Shown here one piece after another: positions 9,322 through 18,615 of a DNA stretch of 64,000 bases. How positions within the stretch are numbered: the first letter of the stretch is position 1; each line of letters opens with the position of its first letter. The notes beneath the pieces are model-generated. The model worked only from the letters and a program-made list of their open reading frames with translations. It did no database searches and was not told the DNA's origin. The translations under genes were made by a program, and so were the position numbers. Source of the DNA: Moritella sp. 24 (GTDB lineage Bacteria; Pseudomonadota; Gammaproteobacteria; Enterobacterales; Moritellaceae); assembly GCF_018219155.1 (NCBI RefSeq), contig NZ_CP056123.1:930001-994000 (forward strand). The letters run 5' to 3'.

Positions 9322-9708
9322 ATGAGTAATATCCCAGCTGAACTAAAATATGCATCTTCACACGAATGGGTTCGTAACGAAGGCGACGGTACTTACACTG
9401 TCGGTATTTCTGACCATGCTCAAGGCCTTTTGGGTGACATGGTATTCGTTGACTTACCAGACGTAGGTGATGAAGTTGAAGCAGGCGAAGATTGCGCAGT
9501 AGGCGAATCTGTTAAAGCTGCATCAGACATCTACGCGCCAATCTCAGGTGAAGTTGTAGAAATTAACGAAGAATTAGAAGATTCTCCAGAGTTAGTAAAC
9601 TCGGATGCATTCACTGAAGGTTGGTTATTCCGTATCAAAGCATCTGACGAGAGCGAGTTAGAAAACTTGCTAGACGCTGATGCTTACGCTGCGTCAATCG
9701 AAGACTAA
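9322..9708 (+). CDS. gcvH: Glycine cleavage system H protein (lipoyl carrier)
   Basis: A 128-residue GcvH. The lipoyl attachment lysine is Lys65 in GESVKAAS, within the conserved [15 protein letters not shown]...AVGESVKA region. The lipoyl arm shuttles the methylamine intermediate between GcvP, GcvT and lipoamide dehydrogenase. It lies 142 bp after gcvT, a larger gap than usual inside an operon, and 90 bp before gcvP with a terminator-like hairpin in between. GcvH may therefore be made in excess of GcvP. AAAAGGAATTTCAAC before the ATG is a good binding site. Confidence 0.95.
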   Translation: MSNIPAELKYASSHEWVRNEGDGTYTVGISDHAQGLLGDMVFVDLPDVGDEVEAGEDCAVGESVKAASDIYAPISGEVVEINEELEDSPELVNSDAFTEGWLFRIKASDESELENLLDADAYAASIED

Positions 9709-9718
9709 TTGTTGTTGA

Positions 9719-9747
9719 AACCCTGAGCTTGCCTCGGGGTTTTTTTT
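9719..9747 (+). terminator. Intrinsic terminator between gcvH and gcvP
   Basis: Stem AACCCTGAG / CTCGGGGTT (one G-U pair), 5-nt loop, then an eight-T run, 10 bp after the gcvH stop. It looks like a real rho-independent terminator inside the gcv cluster and would attenuate gcvP relative to gcvTH unless gcvP has its own promoter. Confidence 0.7.
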
Positions 9748-9798
9748 AGTACTAATTTAAGTTTATTATTTGTTAATAGTATAAATACAGGGAATTGC

Positions 9799-12705
9799 AT
9801 GAAAACCCATACCCCACTTGCCCAGTTAGAGCAGATTGATAATTTCGCCCGTCGCCACATTGGCCCTTGCGAAACAGAAACTAAAGCCATGTTAACGAAA
9901 GTTGGCGCTGAATCTTTAGAAGACCTTATTCAACAAACCGTTCCAAGCTCAATCTTATTGGCAGAAGACGTTGTTGCTGGCCGCCAGTTATCAGAAGTTG
10001 CAGCACTGCAAGAATTAAAAGCCATCGCAGCCAAGAACACAGTAAACAAAAGCTACATTGGTATGGGCTATTACGGTACCAATGTACCGAATGTTATCCT
10101 ACGTAACGTATTCGAAAATCCAGGCTGGTACACGGCATACACGCCTTACCAACCAGAAATTGCACAAGGTCGTTTAGAAGCTCTTCTTAACTTCCAAACC
10201 ATGACTTGTGATTTAACAGGCATGGATTTAGCAAGCGCATCTTTACTTGACGAAGCAACAGCAGCAGCTGAAGCAATGGCAATGTGTAAGCGTGTTTCTA
10301 AAAACAAAAAATGCGATAACTTCTTTATCGCCGACAGCGTACACCCACAAGTAGCTGACGTGATGATCGAACGTGCAGAGCACTTCGGTTTCACTGTTAT
10401 TCAAGGCCCAGCAGAAACAGCGCCTGAGCATGACTTGTTTGGTGCCGTGCTACAGTACCCAGGTACGAACGGTGACGTAACAGATATCAGCGATATTATT
10501 GCTGCTATCCAAGCTAAAAAAGGTGTTGTTGCAGTTGGTTCTGATTTATTAGCGCTTACACGCATTAAATCACCAGCAGAACTTGGCGCAGACATGGCGT
10601 TTGGTAGTTCACAACGCTTTGGTGTTCCAATGGGTTATGGCGGTCCACACGCGGCTTTCTTTGCTACATGTGACAAGCATAAGCGTTCTATGCCAGGTCG
10701 TATCATTGGTGTTTCTAAAGACACACATGGTAAACCAGCACTACGTATGGCGATGCAAACGCGTGAGCAACACATCCGCCGTGAAAAAGCGAACTCAAAC
10801 ATTTGTACAGCGCAGGTACTACTAGCGAACATGGCTGGTTTCTACGCAACATATCACGGTCCAGAAGGCCTGAAAGATATTGCTAAGCGTGTACACCGTT
10901 TCACTGATTTATTAGCAGCAGGTCTTGTTAAAGGTGGTTTAAGCCTAACAAACAACACTTGGTTCGATACAATCACTGTACAGCTAGACAACGACCAGTT
11001 AGACAACAAAGAAAAAGTTGTTACGCGCGCACTTGCTGCAGGCATTAACTTCCGTCTTGACGCTGAACATCAAGTGGGTATCAGCATTGATGAAACAATC
11101 ACGCAAGCTGACCTAGTGACATTATTCGACGTATTACTTGGCGATGACCACGGTATCTCGATTGATGTACTAGAAGCTGAATTAGCGGCAACGGGTAGCA
11201 CATCTATCCCTGCGTCAGTTGAGCGTGAATCTGCATTCCTAACACACCCAGTATTTAACTCTCATCATTCAGAAACAGAAATGATGCGTTATATTAAATC
11301 TCTGGAAAATAAAGATTTAGCCCTTAACCATTCAATGATTTCATTAGGCTCTTGTACGATGAAACTGAATGCAGTTGCAGAAATGATCCCAGTAACATGG
11401 CCTGAATTCAGCAACATGCACCCGTTCTGCCCAGCAGATCAAGCGGTTGGTTATAAAGTGATGATTGACCTGCTAGAAGACTGGTTAGTTAGCATCACAG
11501 GTTACGATTCAATTTGTATGCAACCTAACTCGGGTGCGCAAGGTGAATATGCTGGTCTATTAGCAATCCACAAATACCATGAGTCTCGTGGTGAATCACA
11601 TCGTAACATTTGTCTTATCCCTAGCTCTGCGCACGGTACTAACCCTGCATCAGCGCAAATGGCGGGTCTGAAAGTTGTTGTAACTAAGTGTGATGAAAAC
11701 GGTAACGTTGACGTTGAAGACTTACGTGAAAAAGCGATTGAACTGAAAGACAACCTTTCTTGCATCATGATCACGTACCCATCGACTCACGGTGTATACG
11801 AAGAAACGATTAAAGAAATCTGTGAAATAATTCATGACAACGGCGGCCAAGTTTACATGGACGGCGCGAACATGAACGCACAGGTGGCACTGACTTCACC
11901 GGGTTCTATGGGTTCTGACGTTTCTCACCTTAACCTACATAAAACATTCGCTATCCCACACGGTGGCGGTGGTCCAGGTATGGGTCCTATCGGCGTGAAA
12001 GCACACCTTGCACCATTTGTTGCTGGTCACGCTGTTGCAGACACTGGTAAAGAAAGCCGTAACAACGGTGCGGTATCTGCTGCACAGTTCGGTAGCGCAA
12101 GCATCTTGCCTATTACGTGGATGTACATCAACATGTTAGGTACACAGGGCCTGAAAGCGTCTACACAGACAGCTATCTTAAACGCTAACTACCTAGCTCA
12201 AAACTTAGACCCACTGTTCCCAGTGCTTTATAAAGGCCGTAATGATCGTGTTGCTCATGAGTGCATCATTGATTTACGCCCACTTAAAGAAGCGACTGGT
12301 ATTACAGAGTCTGATGTTGCTAAACGTCTAATGGATTATGGTTTCCACGCGCCAACAATGAGCTTCCCAGTTGCGGGTACGTTAATGATTGAGCCAACTG
12401 AATCAGAATCTAAAGCTGAACTAGATCGTTTCATCGAAGCAATGACAAGCATCCGTGCTGAAATCGCTAAGATTGAAGCGGGTGATTTGACTGCAGAACA
12501 AAGTCCATTACATCACGCTCCACATACACTAGCTGATATTGTTGACGCTAACTGGGATCGTGCTTATGATCGTGAAACAGCAGTTTACCCTGTTGCTTAC
12601 GTGAAGAAAGACAAGTTCTGGCCTACAGTAAACCGCATCGATGATGTGTATGGTGACCGTAATTTATTCTGCTCATGCCCACCTGTTGAATCGTATAACG
12701 ATTAA
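9799..12705 (+). CDS. gcvP: Glycine dehydrogenase (decarboxylating), P protein
   Basis: A 968-residue single-chain GcvP. The N-terminal half opens with FARRHIGP (about 13-20). The C-terminal catalytic half holds the PLP-binding lysine at about position 715 in [18 protein letters not shown]. The last residues contain the very conserved [13 protein letters not shown]. It decarboxylates glycine and passes the methylamine to lipoyl-GcvH. The gene is intact although a Tn7-like transposon begins 10 bp after the stop codon (stop 12703-12705, target duplication 12710-12714). The conserved 3' end is the likely recognition site for the transposon's TnsD-type protein. Confidence 0.95.
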   Translation: MKTHTPLAQLEQIDNFARRHIGPCETETKAMLTKVGAESLEDLIQQTVPSSILLAEDVVAGRQLSEVAALQELKAIAAKNTVNKSYIGMGYYGTNVPNVILRNVFENPGWYTAYTPYQPEIAQGRLEALLNFQTMTCDLTGMDLASASLLDEATAAAEAMAMCKRVSKNKKCDNFFIADSVHPQVADVMIERAEHFGFTVIQGPAETAPEHDLFGAVLQYPGTNGDVTDISDIIAAIQAKKGVVAVGSDLLALTRIKSPAELGADMAFGSSQRFGVPMGYGGPHAAFFATCDKHKRSMPGRIIGVSKDTHGKPALRMAMQTREQHIRREKANSNICTAQVLLANMAGFYATYHGPEGLKDIAKRVHRFTDLLAAGLVKGGLSLTNNTWFDTITVQLDNDQLDNKEKVVTRALAAGINFRLDAEHQVGISIDETITQADLVTLFDVLLGDDHGISIDVLEAELAATGSTSIPASVERESAFLTHPVFNSHHSETEMMRYIKSLENKDLALNHSMISLGSCTMKLNAVAEMIPVTWPEFSNMHPFCPADQAVGYKVMIDLLEDWLVSITGYDSICMQPNSGAQGEYAGLLAIHKYHESRGESHRNICLIPSSAHGTNPASAQMAGLKVVVTKCDENGNVDVEDLREKAIELKDNLSCIMITYPSTHGVYEETIKEICEIIHDNGGQVYMDGANMNAQVALTSPGSMGSDVSHLNLHKTFAIPHGGGGPGMGPIGVKAHLAPFVAGHAVADTGKESRNNGAVSAAQFGSASILPITWMYINMLGTQGLKASTQTAILNANYLAQNLDPLFPVLYKGRNDRVAHECIIDLRPLKEATGITESDVAKRLMDYGFHAPTMSFPVAGTLMIEPTESESKAELDRFIEAMTSIRAEIAKIEAGDLTAEQSPLHHAPHTLADIVDANWDRAYDRETAVYPVAYVKKDKFWPTVNRIDDVYGDRNLFCSCPPVESYND

Positions 12706-12709
12706 TTTT

Positions 12710-12714
12710 GGTGA
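12710..12714. repeat. Target-site duplication GGTGA, gcvP side
   Basis: The 5-bp direct repeat GGTGA flanks the inverted-repeat ends of the Tn7-like element; the other copy is at 34713-34717. Five base pairs is the duplication length typical of Tn7-family insertions. Confidence 0.85.
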
Positions 12715-12781
12715 TAAGTACGATCAATAGAGTTGGAAACCGATTCAAAAGAGTTGGAAACTGACAAATAAAGTTGGAAAC
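12715..12781 (+). repeat. gcvP-side transposon end with three TnsB-type sites
   Basis: Three tandem copies of a GAGTTGGAAAC-type motif at about 12725-12740, 12747-12761 and 12768-12781 follow the terminal sequence TAAGTACGA. The tight spacing resembles the right end of Tn7. The terminal dinucleotide is TA where the other end has TG. Confidence 0.8.
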
Positions 12782-12794
12782 TTCAACTGATTTA

Positions 12795-12830
12795 AAAGCG
12801 AGTTCTGCGAAAGTGGAACTCGCTTTTTTA
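12795..12830 (+). terminator. Terminator inside the transposon end, copy of the gcvP terminator
   Basis: Perfect 11-bp stem AAAGCGAGTTC / GAACTCGCTTT, loop TGCGAAAGTG, then a T run. The stem and nine of ten loop bases match the hairpin at 34757-34790, which was the gcvP terminator before insertion. Only 89 bp separate this copy from the gcvP stop, so it should terminate the gcv transcript. Confidence 0.85.
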
Positions 12831-13043
12831 TATTAAATAAATATGATGTAGAGTTATGAATACGTTATATTTTGTAGATGCGTAGTTGCTTACATAGGCT
12901 AATTATTTATAACGCTAGCTACTACTAGCAAAAGTGTTAATGTTGCTCGGAGCTGTGGCGATTAAGCTAAACAGGTCTGAGTGATTATGTCTCTGTACTA
13001 TCACGTTAATGGATATTTAGATTGAAAAAATAAGGAGTGTATT

Positions 13044-13979
13044 GTGCTTCCAACTTTTGATTATAGACAGTGGTATCAAACAGAAATTAACTCCATGGAT
13101 GAGTTAAATAAGATGCTTTTTGACGTCGATTTTAATGAAGATCGTTATTATCGAGGGATGTCTAATTATGACTTTGTTTGTATTTCGACGCTTTATAGGT
13201 ATTTTATAAACTCAAGAAACTTACTTTGGTCTAAGCAAGAAGTTGGTTTTAATACACAAATCATGCTACCTGAATTTGACCTTCAAGACTATTCAGACTT
13301 GTCTTTTAAAATTCTTGATGTGTTTTATGATAACTTATTAACTCTTGGTTCCAAGGAGTTAAACTTAAATTCAATTGCATATTTAGCCCAGCATTATGGG
13401 CTACCTACCGACCTAATAGATTTTACCTTAGATCCTAAAGTGGCACTATATTTTGCTTGTTCTGAATATCCAGAAAAAGATTGTAGTGTTTATATGTGTG
13501 ATATTTATGCCCATGTAAAAAGAATGATAAACGCTTGTAGTGATCCAGGTGACCTTGGGTTTAATCTGTTTAATGAAGATAAAACACGTATGAGTCCAGA
13601 GCAAGCAAGTGCGTATGCTATAAAAAGTTGTACAACAATTACGAGAAGTCCTCCAGAAAATAGCGTTACTATAACACCCATAATTGAGCTAGATGAAATA
13701 AAATACAGTCAGCGTATTCGTAATCAAAAAGGAGTGTTTGTTTATAATTTATCAACAATTCCTTTTGATCAGCTTATGTATACAGCTTCTCCAGAGACAT
13801 CCTATCAAGGGCGTAGAATATACAAAATCAAAGGAAGTCTCAAAAAACAGATTATTAGAGAATTAGATGAAAAATATGGAATCAATAAAAATTATATATA
13901 TCCAAATATAAGTGAGGACCCGAATTTAGAAATTATTAGAGAGGCTGTTCGATTAACTAAGGATAGGTTTAACCTATAA
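13044..13979 (+). CDS. FRG domain-containing protein
   Basis: A 311-residue protein with an FRG domain, named for the F/Y-R-G motif. Here YYRGMSN is at about residues 35-41, and the characteristic block AQHYGLPTDLIDFT lies around residue 115, followed by a PKVALYFAC segment. FRG proteins are of unknown biochemistry; they recur in defence islands and near toxin-like genes, and their fold has been compared with ADP-ribosyltransferase-like effectors, which is not shown here. GTG start chosen because AAGGAG lies 6 bp upstream. It is the first cargo gene after the transposon end and precedes a SIR2-fold gene by 161 bp. Confidence 0.75.
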   Translation: MLPTFDYRQWYQTEINSMDELNKMLFDVDFNEDRYYRGMSNYDFVCISTLYRYFINSRNLLWSKQEVGFNTQIMLPEFDLQDYSDLSFKILDVFYDNLLTLGSKELNLNSIAYLAQHYGLPTDLIDFTLDPKVALYFACSEYPEKDCSVYMCDIYAHVKRMINACSDPGDLGFNLFNEDKTRMSPEQASAYAIKSCTTITRSPPENSVTITPIIELDEIKYSQRIRNQKGVFVYNLSTIPFDQLMYTASPETSYQGRRIYKIKGSLKKQIIRELDEKYGINKNYIYPNISEDPNLEIIREAVRLTKDRFNL

Positions 13980-14085
13980 ATACTCTGCTGTAGTTAAGTG
14001 TTATTTTACTTGAATGATTTTATATTTGAAATCAGGCTATTACTTACTGTTTATGGCTGAATATAGCAGTTTTAAGGTATGATAT

Positions 14086-14119
14086 TGTAACTTTGTAACT
14101 TTGTAACTTTGTAAGTATG
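14086..14119 (+). repeat. Short tandem repeat upstream of the first SIR2-fold gene
   Basis: About three and a half copies of an 8-bp unit, TAACTTTG, then the related GTAAGTATGTAAG. The array sits about 22-55 bp upstream of the TTG start of the next gene, where promoter or leader sequence is expected. Slippage could change promoter spacing. Confidence 0.7.
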
Positions 14120-14140
14120 TAAGATATAGGAGGGATAAAT

Positions 14141-15115
14141 TTGATTCGTAATTTGTTGATTTTTGGTAATGGATTAGGAATGGCTCTTAATCATCAGTAT
14201 TTTTCTTTAGCTAGAGGATTGGCAACTGTTTGGCAGGGCACTGAACATTTTGATGATGCTAAAAAAAGGTTAATCATCGGGTCAATCGAAGATGTTGGTG
14301 AGCATGAATCACCACAAGGTGAACATCAATTAGAAAAACTACAAATCGCAATTGTTGCCAGTGATTATTTGAAATCTTTAGAAACAGAAGATTCACCTAG
14401 TTGGCTCACTGAAGATGCTGCTCAATTACCTGTTGCTTATAAAAAATTCATGCATGAGGTAGCTTTTTATTTTCATCAATCGGATTCGTATTTACCAGCC
14501 CCTTTTCTTGCATCGCTTTCTAACTATATTAGAGAATCTAAATCTCATATAGCTACATTGAACTATGATAACTTGCTCTATGATGGGCTTAAAGATCACG
14601 GAGTGCTAAGTGGATTTGATTTACTAATTGATGGTTTTACAAGAGGGTTAGGGTTTTCTAGTCACAACTTAGATAGGCACAGACCTAGAACTCAAGCATG
14701 GTATATGCATCTACACGGTTCGCCTTTATATCAAGGAAATCGTAAGCTACTGTGTGAAGAACGAAATAATGTGCAGGGACATGAGAAAAGTCATATTGTA
14801 TTAACTCATGTGAAGCATAAGCCAATGATTATTGACTCATCTCCAATTCTTAGTGAATATTGGCGGAGGTTGCCAACAGCACTAAATGAAGTTAGCTGTG
14901 TTGTTTTGATTGGTTATTCTGGCGAAGATGTTCATTTAAATAGAAAAATATTGGAACATAGCCGTGAAAAAAATATTCATATTATTGAATATTTAGGAAG
15001 TGGAACACGGGCAGAACGAAGAGTATATTGGGCACGTAAACTACCTAATATGAATATTACTTTGCATCAACCTGAATCAATTTTAGAATTTGTCGATTGG
15101 TTTGCACTGGAGTAA
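14141..15115 (+). CDS. SIR2-fold protein (putative NADase defence effector), cargo copy 1
   Basis: A 324-residue protein with a SIR2/AbiH-like Rossmann layout. A glycine-rich nucleotide loop FGNGLGMAL is at residues 8-16, TLNYDNLL at about 138-145 (Asn141) and HLHGSP at about 191-196 (His192). In defence SIR2 proteins the equivalent Asn and His are needed for NAD cleavage. Near the C-terminus VVLIGYSGEDVHLN is the usual late strand. TTG start chosen because AGGAGG lies at the correct distance. It follows the FRG gene and precedes the SIR2-HerA operon; no partner ATPase is adjacent, so it may act alone or with the FRG protein. Function is inferred from the fold only. Confidence 0.65.
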   Translation: MIRNLLIFGNGLGMALNHQYFSLARGLATVWQGTEHFDDAKKRLIIGSIEDVGEHESPQGEHQLEKLQIAIVASDYLKSLETEDSPSWLTEDAAQLPVAYKKFMHEVAFYFHQSDSYLPAPFLASLSNYIRESKSHIATLNYDNLLYDGLKDHGVLSGFDLLIDGFTRGLGFSSHNLDRHRPRTQAWYMHLHGSPLYQGNRKLLCEERNNVQGHEKSHIVLTHVKHKPMIIDSSPILSEYWRRLPTALNEVSCVVLIGYSGEDVHLNRKILEHSREKNIHIIEYLGSGTRAERRVYWARKLPNMNITLHQPESILEFVDWFALE

Positions 15116-15406
15116 ACATCCAGTAACAGAATCAAACCGGCGATAATTACAGTCGATATTAGTAGCTTTGAGGTGATTTAAACGTTTTAATGTGGTACTG
15201 CCTAGTTAACCTCAATATATCCTTTTCCCGAAGCTTGATTTAAAATAGTTGTGTTTAATGTCAATGACTTAAAGGTATCTGTATGATAGTGTTGATAGCT
15301 ATCATTTGCGTTAAAACTGAACTCTTAGAATCCTGACTGTTGAAAAGGGCCTAAGAAAATAGGCATAAGCCAGATAATACTATTTTTTATTAAGGGAATG
15401 TAATAT

Positions 15407-16606
15407 ATGCCAACCACTACGGTGCATAACCCAGATCAGTACATGTATGATTTTCGCCACTTGCTCACGCATAATAAAAAAAAGATTGGGATTCTTATAG
15501 GTGCAGGAGCCCCTGTTAGTATTAATATTGCAGAACTAAATAATCCAAGAATTCCGCTAATACCTGATATTGCAGGCTTAACAAAGATTGTCTATCAAGG
15601 TTTAGATGAGCTTAAAGAGAAACCTGCGTTTGATGCATTAGCCGCCGAACTTGGGGATACGAATATTGAGCTAATACTTTCAAGGGTTCGTTCTCTCGCA
15701 GAAGTGATTGGTCAGTTTGAAGTTCATGGTTTAGATGCCACTGGATATAATCAATTATCTAAAAAAATATGTCTTATAATCAAAGAGGTTGTAAACAAAG
15801 AGCTACCTGAAGGTGAGAACCCATATAGTCACCTAGTGTCTTGGATTAACGGTATTAATCGAGATTTTGCAGTCGAAATATTCACAACAAATTATGACCT
15901 TCTTTTAGAGGAAGCTATGGAGAGAGCTAGAACTCCGTACTTTGATGGATTTTCTGGTTCAAAAAGTGCTTTCTTTGACCCATCGAGTATATCTAGTAAT
16001 GATTTACCTGCTAAATGGATTCGGCTGTGGAAATTGCATGGCTCAATAAATTGGTTAAAAAATGAAAAAGGTGAGGTTGTAAGAGGTGATTGTGATTCTG
16101 AAGGCGCTATGGTTTACCCATCACATATAAAATATGATCAGACTCAATCTGCACCATTTTCTTCATTATTTGATAGACTTAAAAATTTTTTATTAGAACC
16201 TGATACTCTCTTGTTAACTTCTGGCTTTTCTTTTGCCGATGCCCACATTACCGCAAAGCTTGATGAATGTTTGTCTGAAAACCGTTCTTCAGCAATTTTT
16301 GCATTTCAGTTTAAGACATTGGCTGAAGAAATACATGCCACTCAAGCTGCAAGTCGGAATCCTAATATAAGTGTTTATTGTTCCGATGGCGCAGTTATAA
16401 ATGGCGTAGCAGCACCTTGGGCTATTGGTGAGCCGCCAAGTAAGAACTGGAATATTATTCGAAACGAATACTGGACTGCTCAAGATAATAAATTTGGTCT
16501 TGGGGATTTTGTGTCTTTTGCTAAGTTTTTAGCTAGTTCAGGAGGATCATTATCGATGACGCCTGAGTTAATTGATGAAAAAACAGAAGGACTGGGAAAT
16601 GAATGA
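15407..16606 (+). CDS. SIR2-domain protein of a SIR2-HerA (Nezha-type) defence system
   Basis: A 399-residue SIR2-like protein. IGAGAPVSIN (residues 31-40) is the NAD-binding loop, TTNYDLLLEEAM holds Asn162, and WKLHGSINW holds His211, the two catalytic positions of bacterial NADase SIR2 domains. It overlaps by 8 bp a HerA-type ATPase gene. SIR2 plus HerA is an established antiphage pair (called Nezha) in which the proteins form a large complex and destroy NAD after infection. I infer that role here. The start is an ATG with AAGGGAATGTAAT upstream. A SIR2 regulator or an immunity gene is not evident. Confidence 0.82.
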   Translation: MPTTTVHNPDQYMYDFRHLLTHNKKKIGILIGAGAPVSINIAELNNPRIPLIPDIAGLTKIVYQGLDELKEKPAFDALAAELGDTNIELILSRVRSLAEVIGQFEVHGLDATGYNQLSKKICLIIKEVVNKELPEGENPYSHLVSWINGINRDFAVEIFTTNYDLLLEEAMERARTPYFDGFSGSKSAFFDPSSISSNDLPAKWIRLWKLHGSINWLKNEKGEVVRGDCDSEGAMVYPSHIKYDQTQSAPFSSLFDRLKNFLLEPDTLLLTSGFSFADAHITAKLDECLSENRSSAIFAFQFKTLAEEIHATQAASRNPNISVYCSDGAVINGVAAPWAIGEPPSKNWNIIRNEYWTAQDNKFGLGDFVSFAKFLASSGGSLSMTPELIDEKTEGLGNE

Positions 16607-18374
16607 AATGCCCACTTTTCTAGGGACCATTACTTCTGTTTCTGGAGCATCAATTTATGTCGAACTAACACCTCAAGTGAAATCGGGGTTACTCATAATT
16701 GAAGGTAAAACACATCGAATTGGCCAAGTAGGTAGTTTTGTTCGGATTCCACAAGGGTACAATAATCTTTTTGGAGTAATCTCGGAAACGTCAGAGCAAT
16801 CTGATGGAGATGTTAGAGGTAAAAAAATATCAAGCAGGCAAATAAAAGTTGAATTAGTTGGTGAAGCTATAGGACCTGATTTTGAAAGAGGGATAAGTCA
16901 ATTTCCATCGATATCTGAAGATGTTCATCTTGTTACTGAAGATGATCTTAAGAATATTTACGGATCTTATGAAAATGGTCAGATTACTATTGGTAGGTTA
17001 TCGAGCTCCGATAGCATTAATGTCAGTATTGACTTGGATAGCTTGATCAATAAACACAGTGCTATTTTAGGTTCAACAGGCTCAGGAAAATCAACCAGCG
17101 TTGCAAGCCTAATGAGATCTATCGTCACCTCGCATACAACTGAAGTCTTAATGCCATCTGCAAGGATCGTTATTTTTGATTTACATGGAGAGTATTCATC
17201 TGCATTGAATGACATTGCTGATGTATTTTCAATTGGTGAGGAAGAAGGAACAAAAAAATTGTTCATTCCATATTGGTGTGTTGCACCTGAAAGCTTGATT
17301 GATTTTTTGTGTGGACCAAATTCAGACCTTAAAAATAAATTTATAGATTTGATTGTTCGAGAGAAAATTGAGTTTGCAGAAAAAAATAAACATTTAAATT
17401 TAGATGTCGAAAAAATAACACCATATACTCCAATCCCTTTTCGGCTTAAAAATATTTGGTACGATTTGTACTATATGGATAGTATGAATTGGAAAGAGAA
17501 AGAAATGATAAATCCGGCATATTCTGATGATGGTGAAGGTAATGCTGAAGGGCTTGTCGCACCTCGTTTTTGTCCGCCGAAAACTACAATAGAAGGTTTT
17601 GTAAAAAAAGGAGGTGATAATCGATGGAAAAAGAATTTAGACGCAATGCGATCTAAGCTCTTGGATAATCAATATTCTTTTTTTCTAAACCCGGGAGAAT
17701 GGACTCCAAGTAACGATTTTAAGATAGAAAAAGATTTACCCGAGCTAATAAAAGATTGGATTGGTGGTGAGAAACCTATCACGATTCTTGACCTTTCAGG
17801 TATGCCATCTGAGCGTTTAGATCTTTTACTTGGATCTATGCTAGATATTCTCTTTGAGTCAGCCATTTGGGGGCGAAACCTTGACTCTGGAATGAAGAAA
17901 ATTCCTCTACTTTTAGTTATGGAAGAAGCTCATCGTTATCTATCGACAGATAATACAGGCTTATCTAAATCAATGGTTAGAAGGATCGCTAAGGAAGGAC
18001 GGAAATTTGGCGTAGGCTCAATGTTAATTAGTCAAAGACCTTCGGAAATTGATGAAACAATTCTATCTCAGTGTGGGACATTATTCTCTCTGCGTATCAG
18101 CAATGCGGCGGACAGAAGTAGAGTGAAGTCAGCTATGTCAGATAGCCTGTCAGGAATAGTCGACTCCCTTCCTATTTTAAGAACGGGTGAAGCGATAGTG
18201 ACAGGTGAGGCCGCAAAGCTACCAATGCGATTCAAATTTAGAATTCCAAAAGAAGATCAGTTCCCTAATAGTCATGACCCTAAAGTTACAGATAGTTGGT
18301 CAAAGAAAGAAGAAAAACATGATTTCAAAGATTTAGTGAGCTCATGGAGATCGCAGAATATTACTAACAAATAA
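16599..18374 (+). CDS. HerA-type ATPase partner of SIR2
   Basis: About 591 residues with an N-terminal HAS-barrel-like beta domain (first 110 residues) and a HerA/FtsK-type ATPase. Walker A is GSTGSGKST at about 158-166, the IVIFDLHGEYS strand follows near 194, and the Walker B region VMEEAHRY lies near 441. A late SQRPSEID motif and an arginine-rich segment follow. HerA proteins form hexameric DNA-translocating rings; in SIR2-HerA systems the ring scaffolds the NADase. ATG at 16599 chosen because GAAGGA lies 7 bp upstream; it overlaps the SIR2 gene by 8 bp, implying translational coupling. Two small genes follow within 20 bp each. Confidence 0.85.
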   Translation: MNEMPTFLGTITSVSGASIYVELTPQVKSGLLIIEGKTHRIGQVGSFVRIPQGYNNLFGVISETSEQSDGDVRGKKISSRQIKVELVGEAIGPDFERGISQFPSISEDVHLVTEDDLKNIYGSYENGQITIGRLSSSDSINVSIDLDSLINKHSAILGSTGSGKSTSVASLMRSIVTSHTTEVLMPSARIVIFDLHGEYSSALNDIADVFSIGEEEGTKKLFIPYWCVAPESLIDFLCGPNSDLKNKFIDLIVREKIEFAEKNKHLNLDVEKITPYTPIPFRLKNIWYDLYYMDSMNWKEKEMINPAYSDDGEGNAEGLVAPRFCPPKTTIEGFVKKGGDNRWKKNLDAMRSKLLDNQYSFFLNPGEWTPSNDFKIEKDLPELIKDWIGGEKPITILDLSGMPSERLDLLLGSMLDILFESAIWGRNLDSGMKKIPLLLVMEEAHRYLSTDNTGLSKSMVRRIAKEGRKFGVGSMLISQRPSEIDETILSQCGTLFSLRISNAADRSRVKSAMSDSLSGIVDSLPILRTGEAIVTGEAAKLPMRFKFRIPKEDQFPNSHDPKVTDSWSKKEEKHDFKDLVSSWRSQNITNK

Positions 18375-18388
18375 TTGATGGAGAACTT

Positions 18389-18595
18389 ATGGAAAGGCAA
18401 CTTGTAGAATCGAGCAATTTAGTATCAGTTGGATATGACCACGATAGCTCTACTCTGGAAATAGAGTTTAGAAGAAGTACTTATCAATATTTTGATGTGC
18501 CACATTATATATATGAAGAACTTATGAACTCCGGTTCAAAAGGGGCATTTCATCATCAAAATATTAAAACCGCGTATTCGTTCGCACAAATTTAA
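18389..18595 (+). CDS. KTSC-domain small protein
   Basis: A 68-residue protein filled by a KTSC domain: SSNLVSVGYDHDSSTLEIEF, then YQYFDVPHYIYEELMNSGSKG and a final YSFAQI. KTSC proteins are small, of unknown function, and appear beside toxin, helicase or defence genes. The gene starts 14 bp after the HerA stop and ends 20 bp before the SLATT gene, so all four probably share a transcript. A regulatory or DNA-associated role for the complex is only a guess. Confidence 0.75.
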   Translation: MERQLVESSNLVSVGYDHDSSTLEIEFRRSTYQYFDVPHYIYEELMNSGSKGAFHHQNIKTAYSFAQI

Positions 18596-18615
18596 GGCTT
18601 GGAGGAGATTGTTAC

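Noticed and set aside
10583-10825. 80-residue frame inside gcvP
   Set aside because: Alternative frame of gcvP; no support.
12717-12722. GTAC as the target duplication
   Set aside because: GTAC is part of the inverted ends (AGTACGA in both) and does not give matching direct repeats; GGTGA does.
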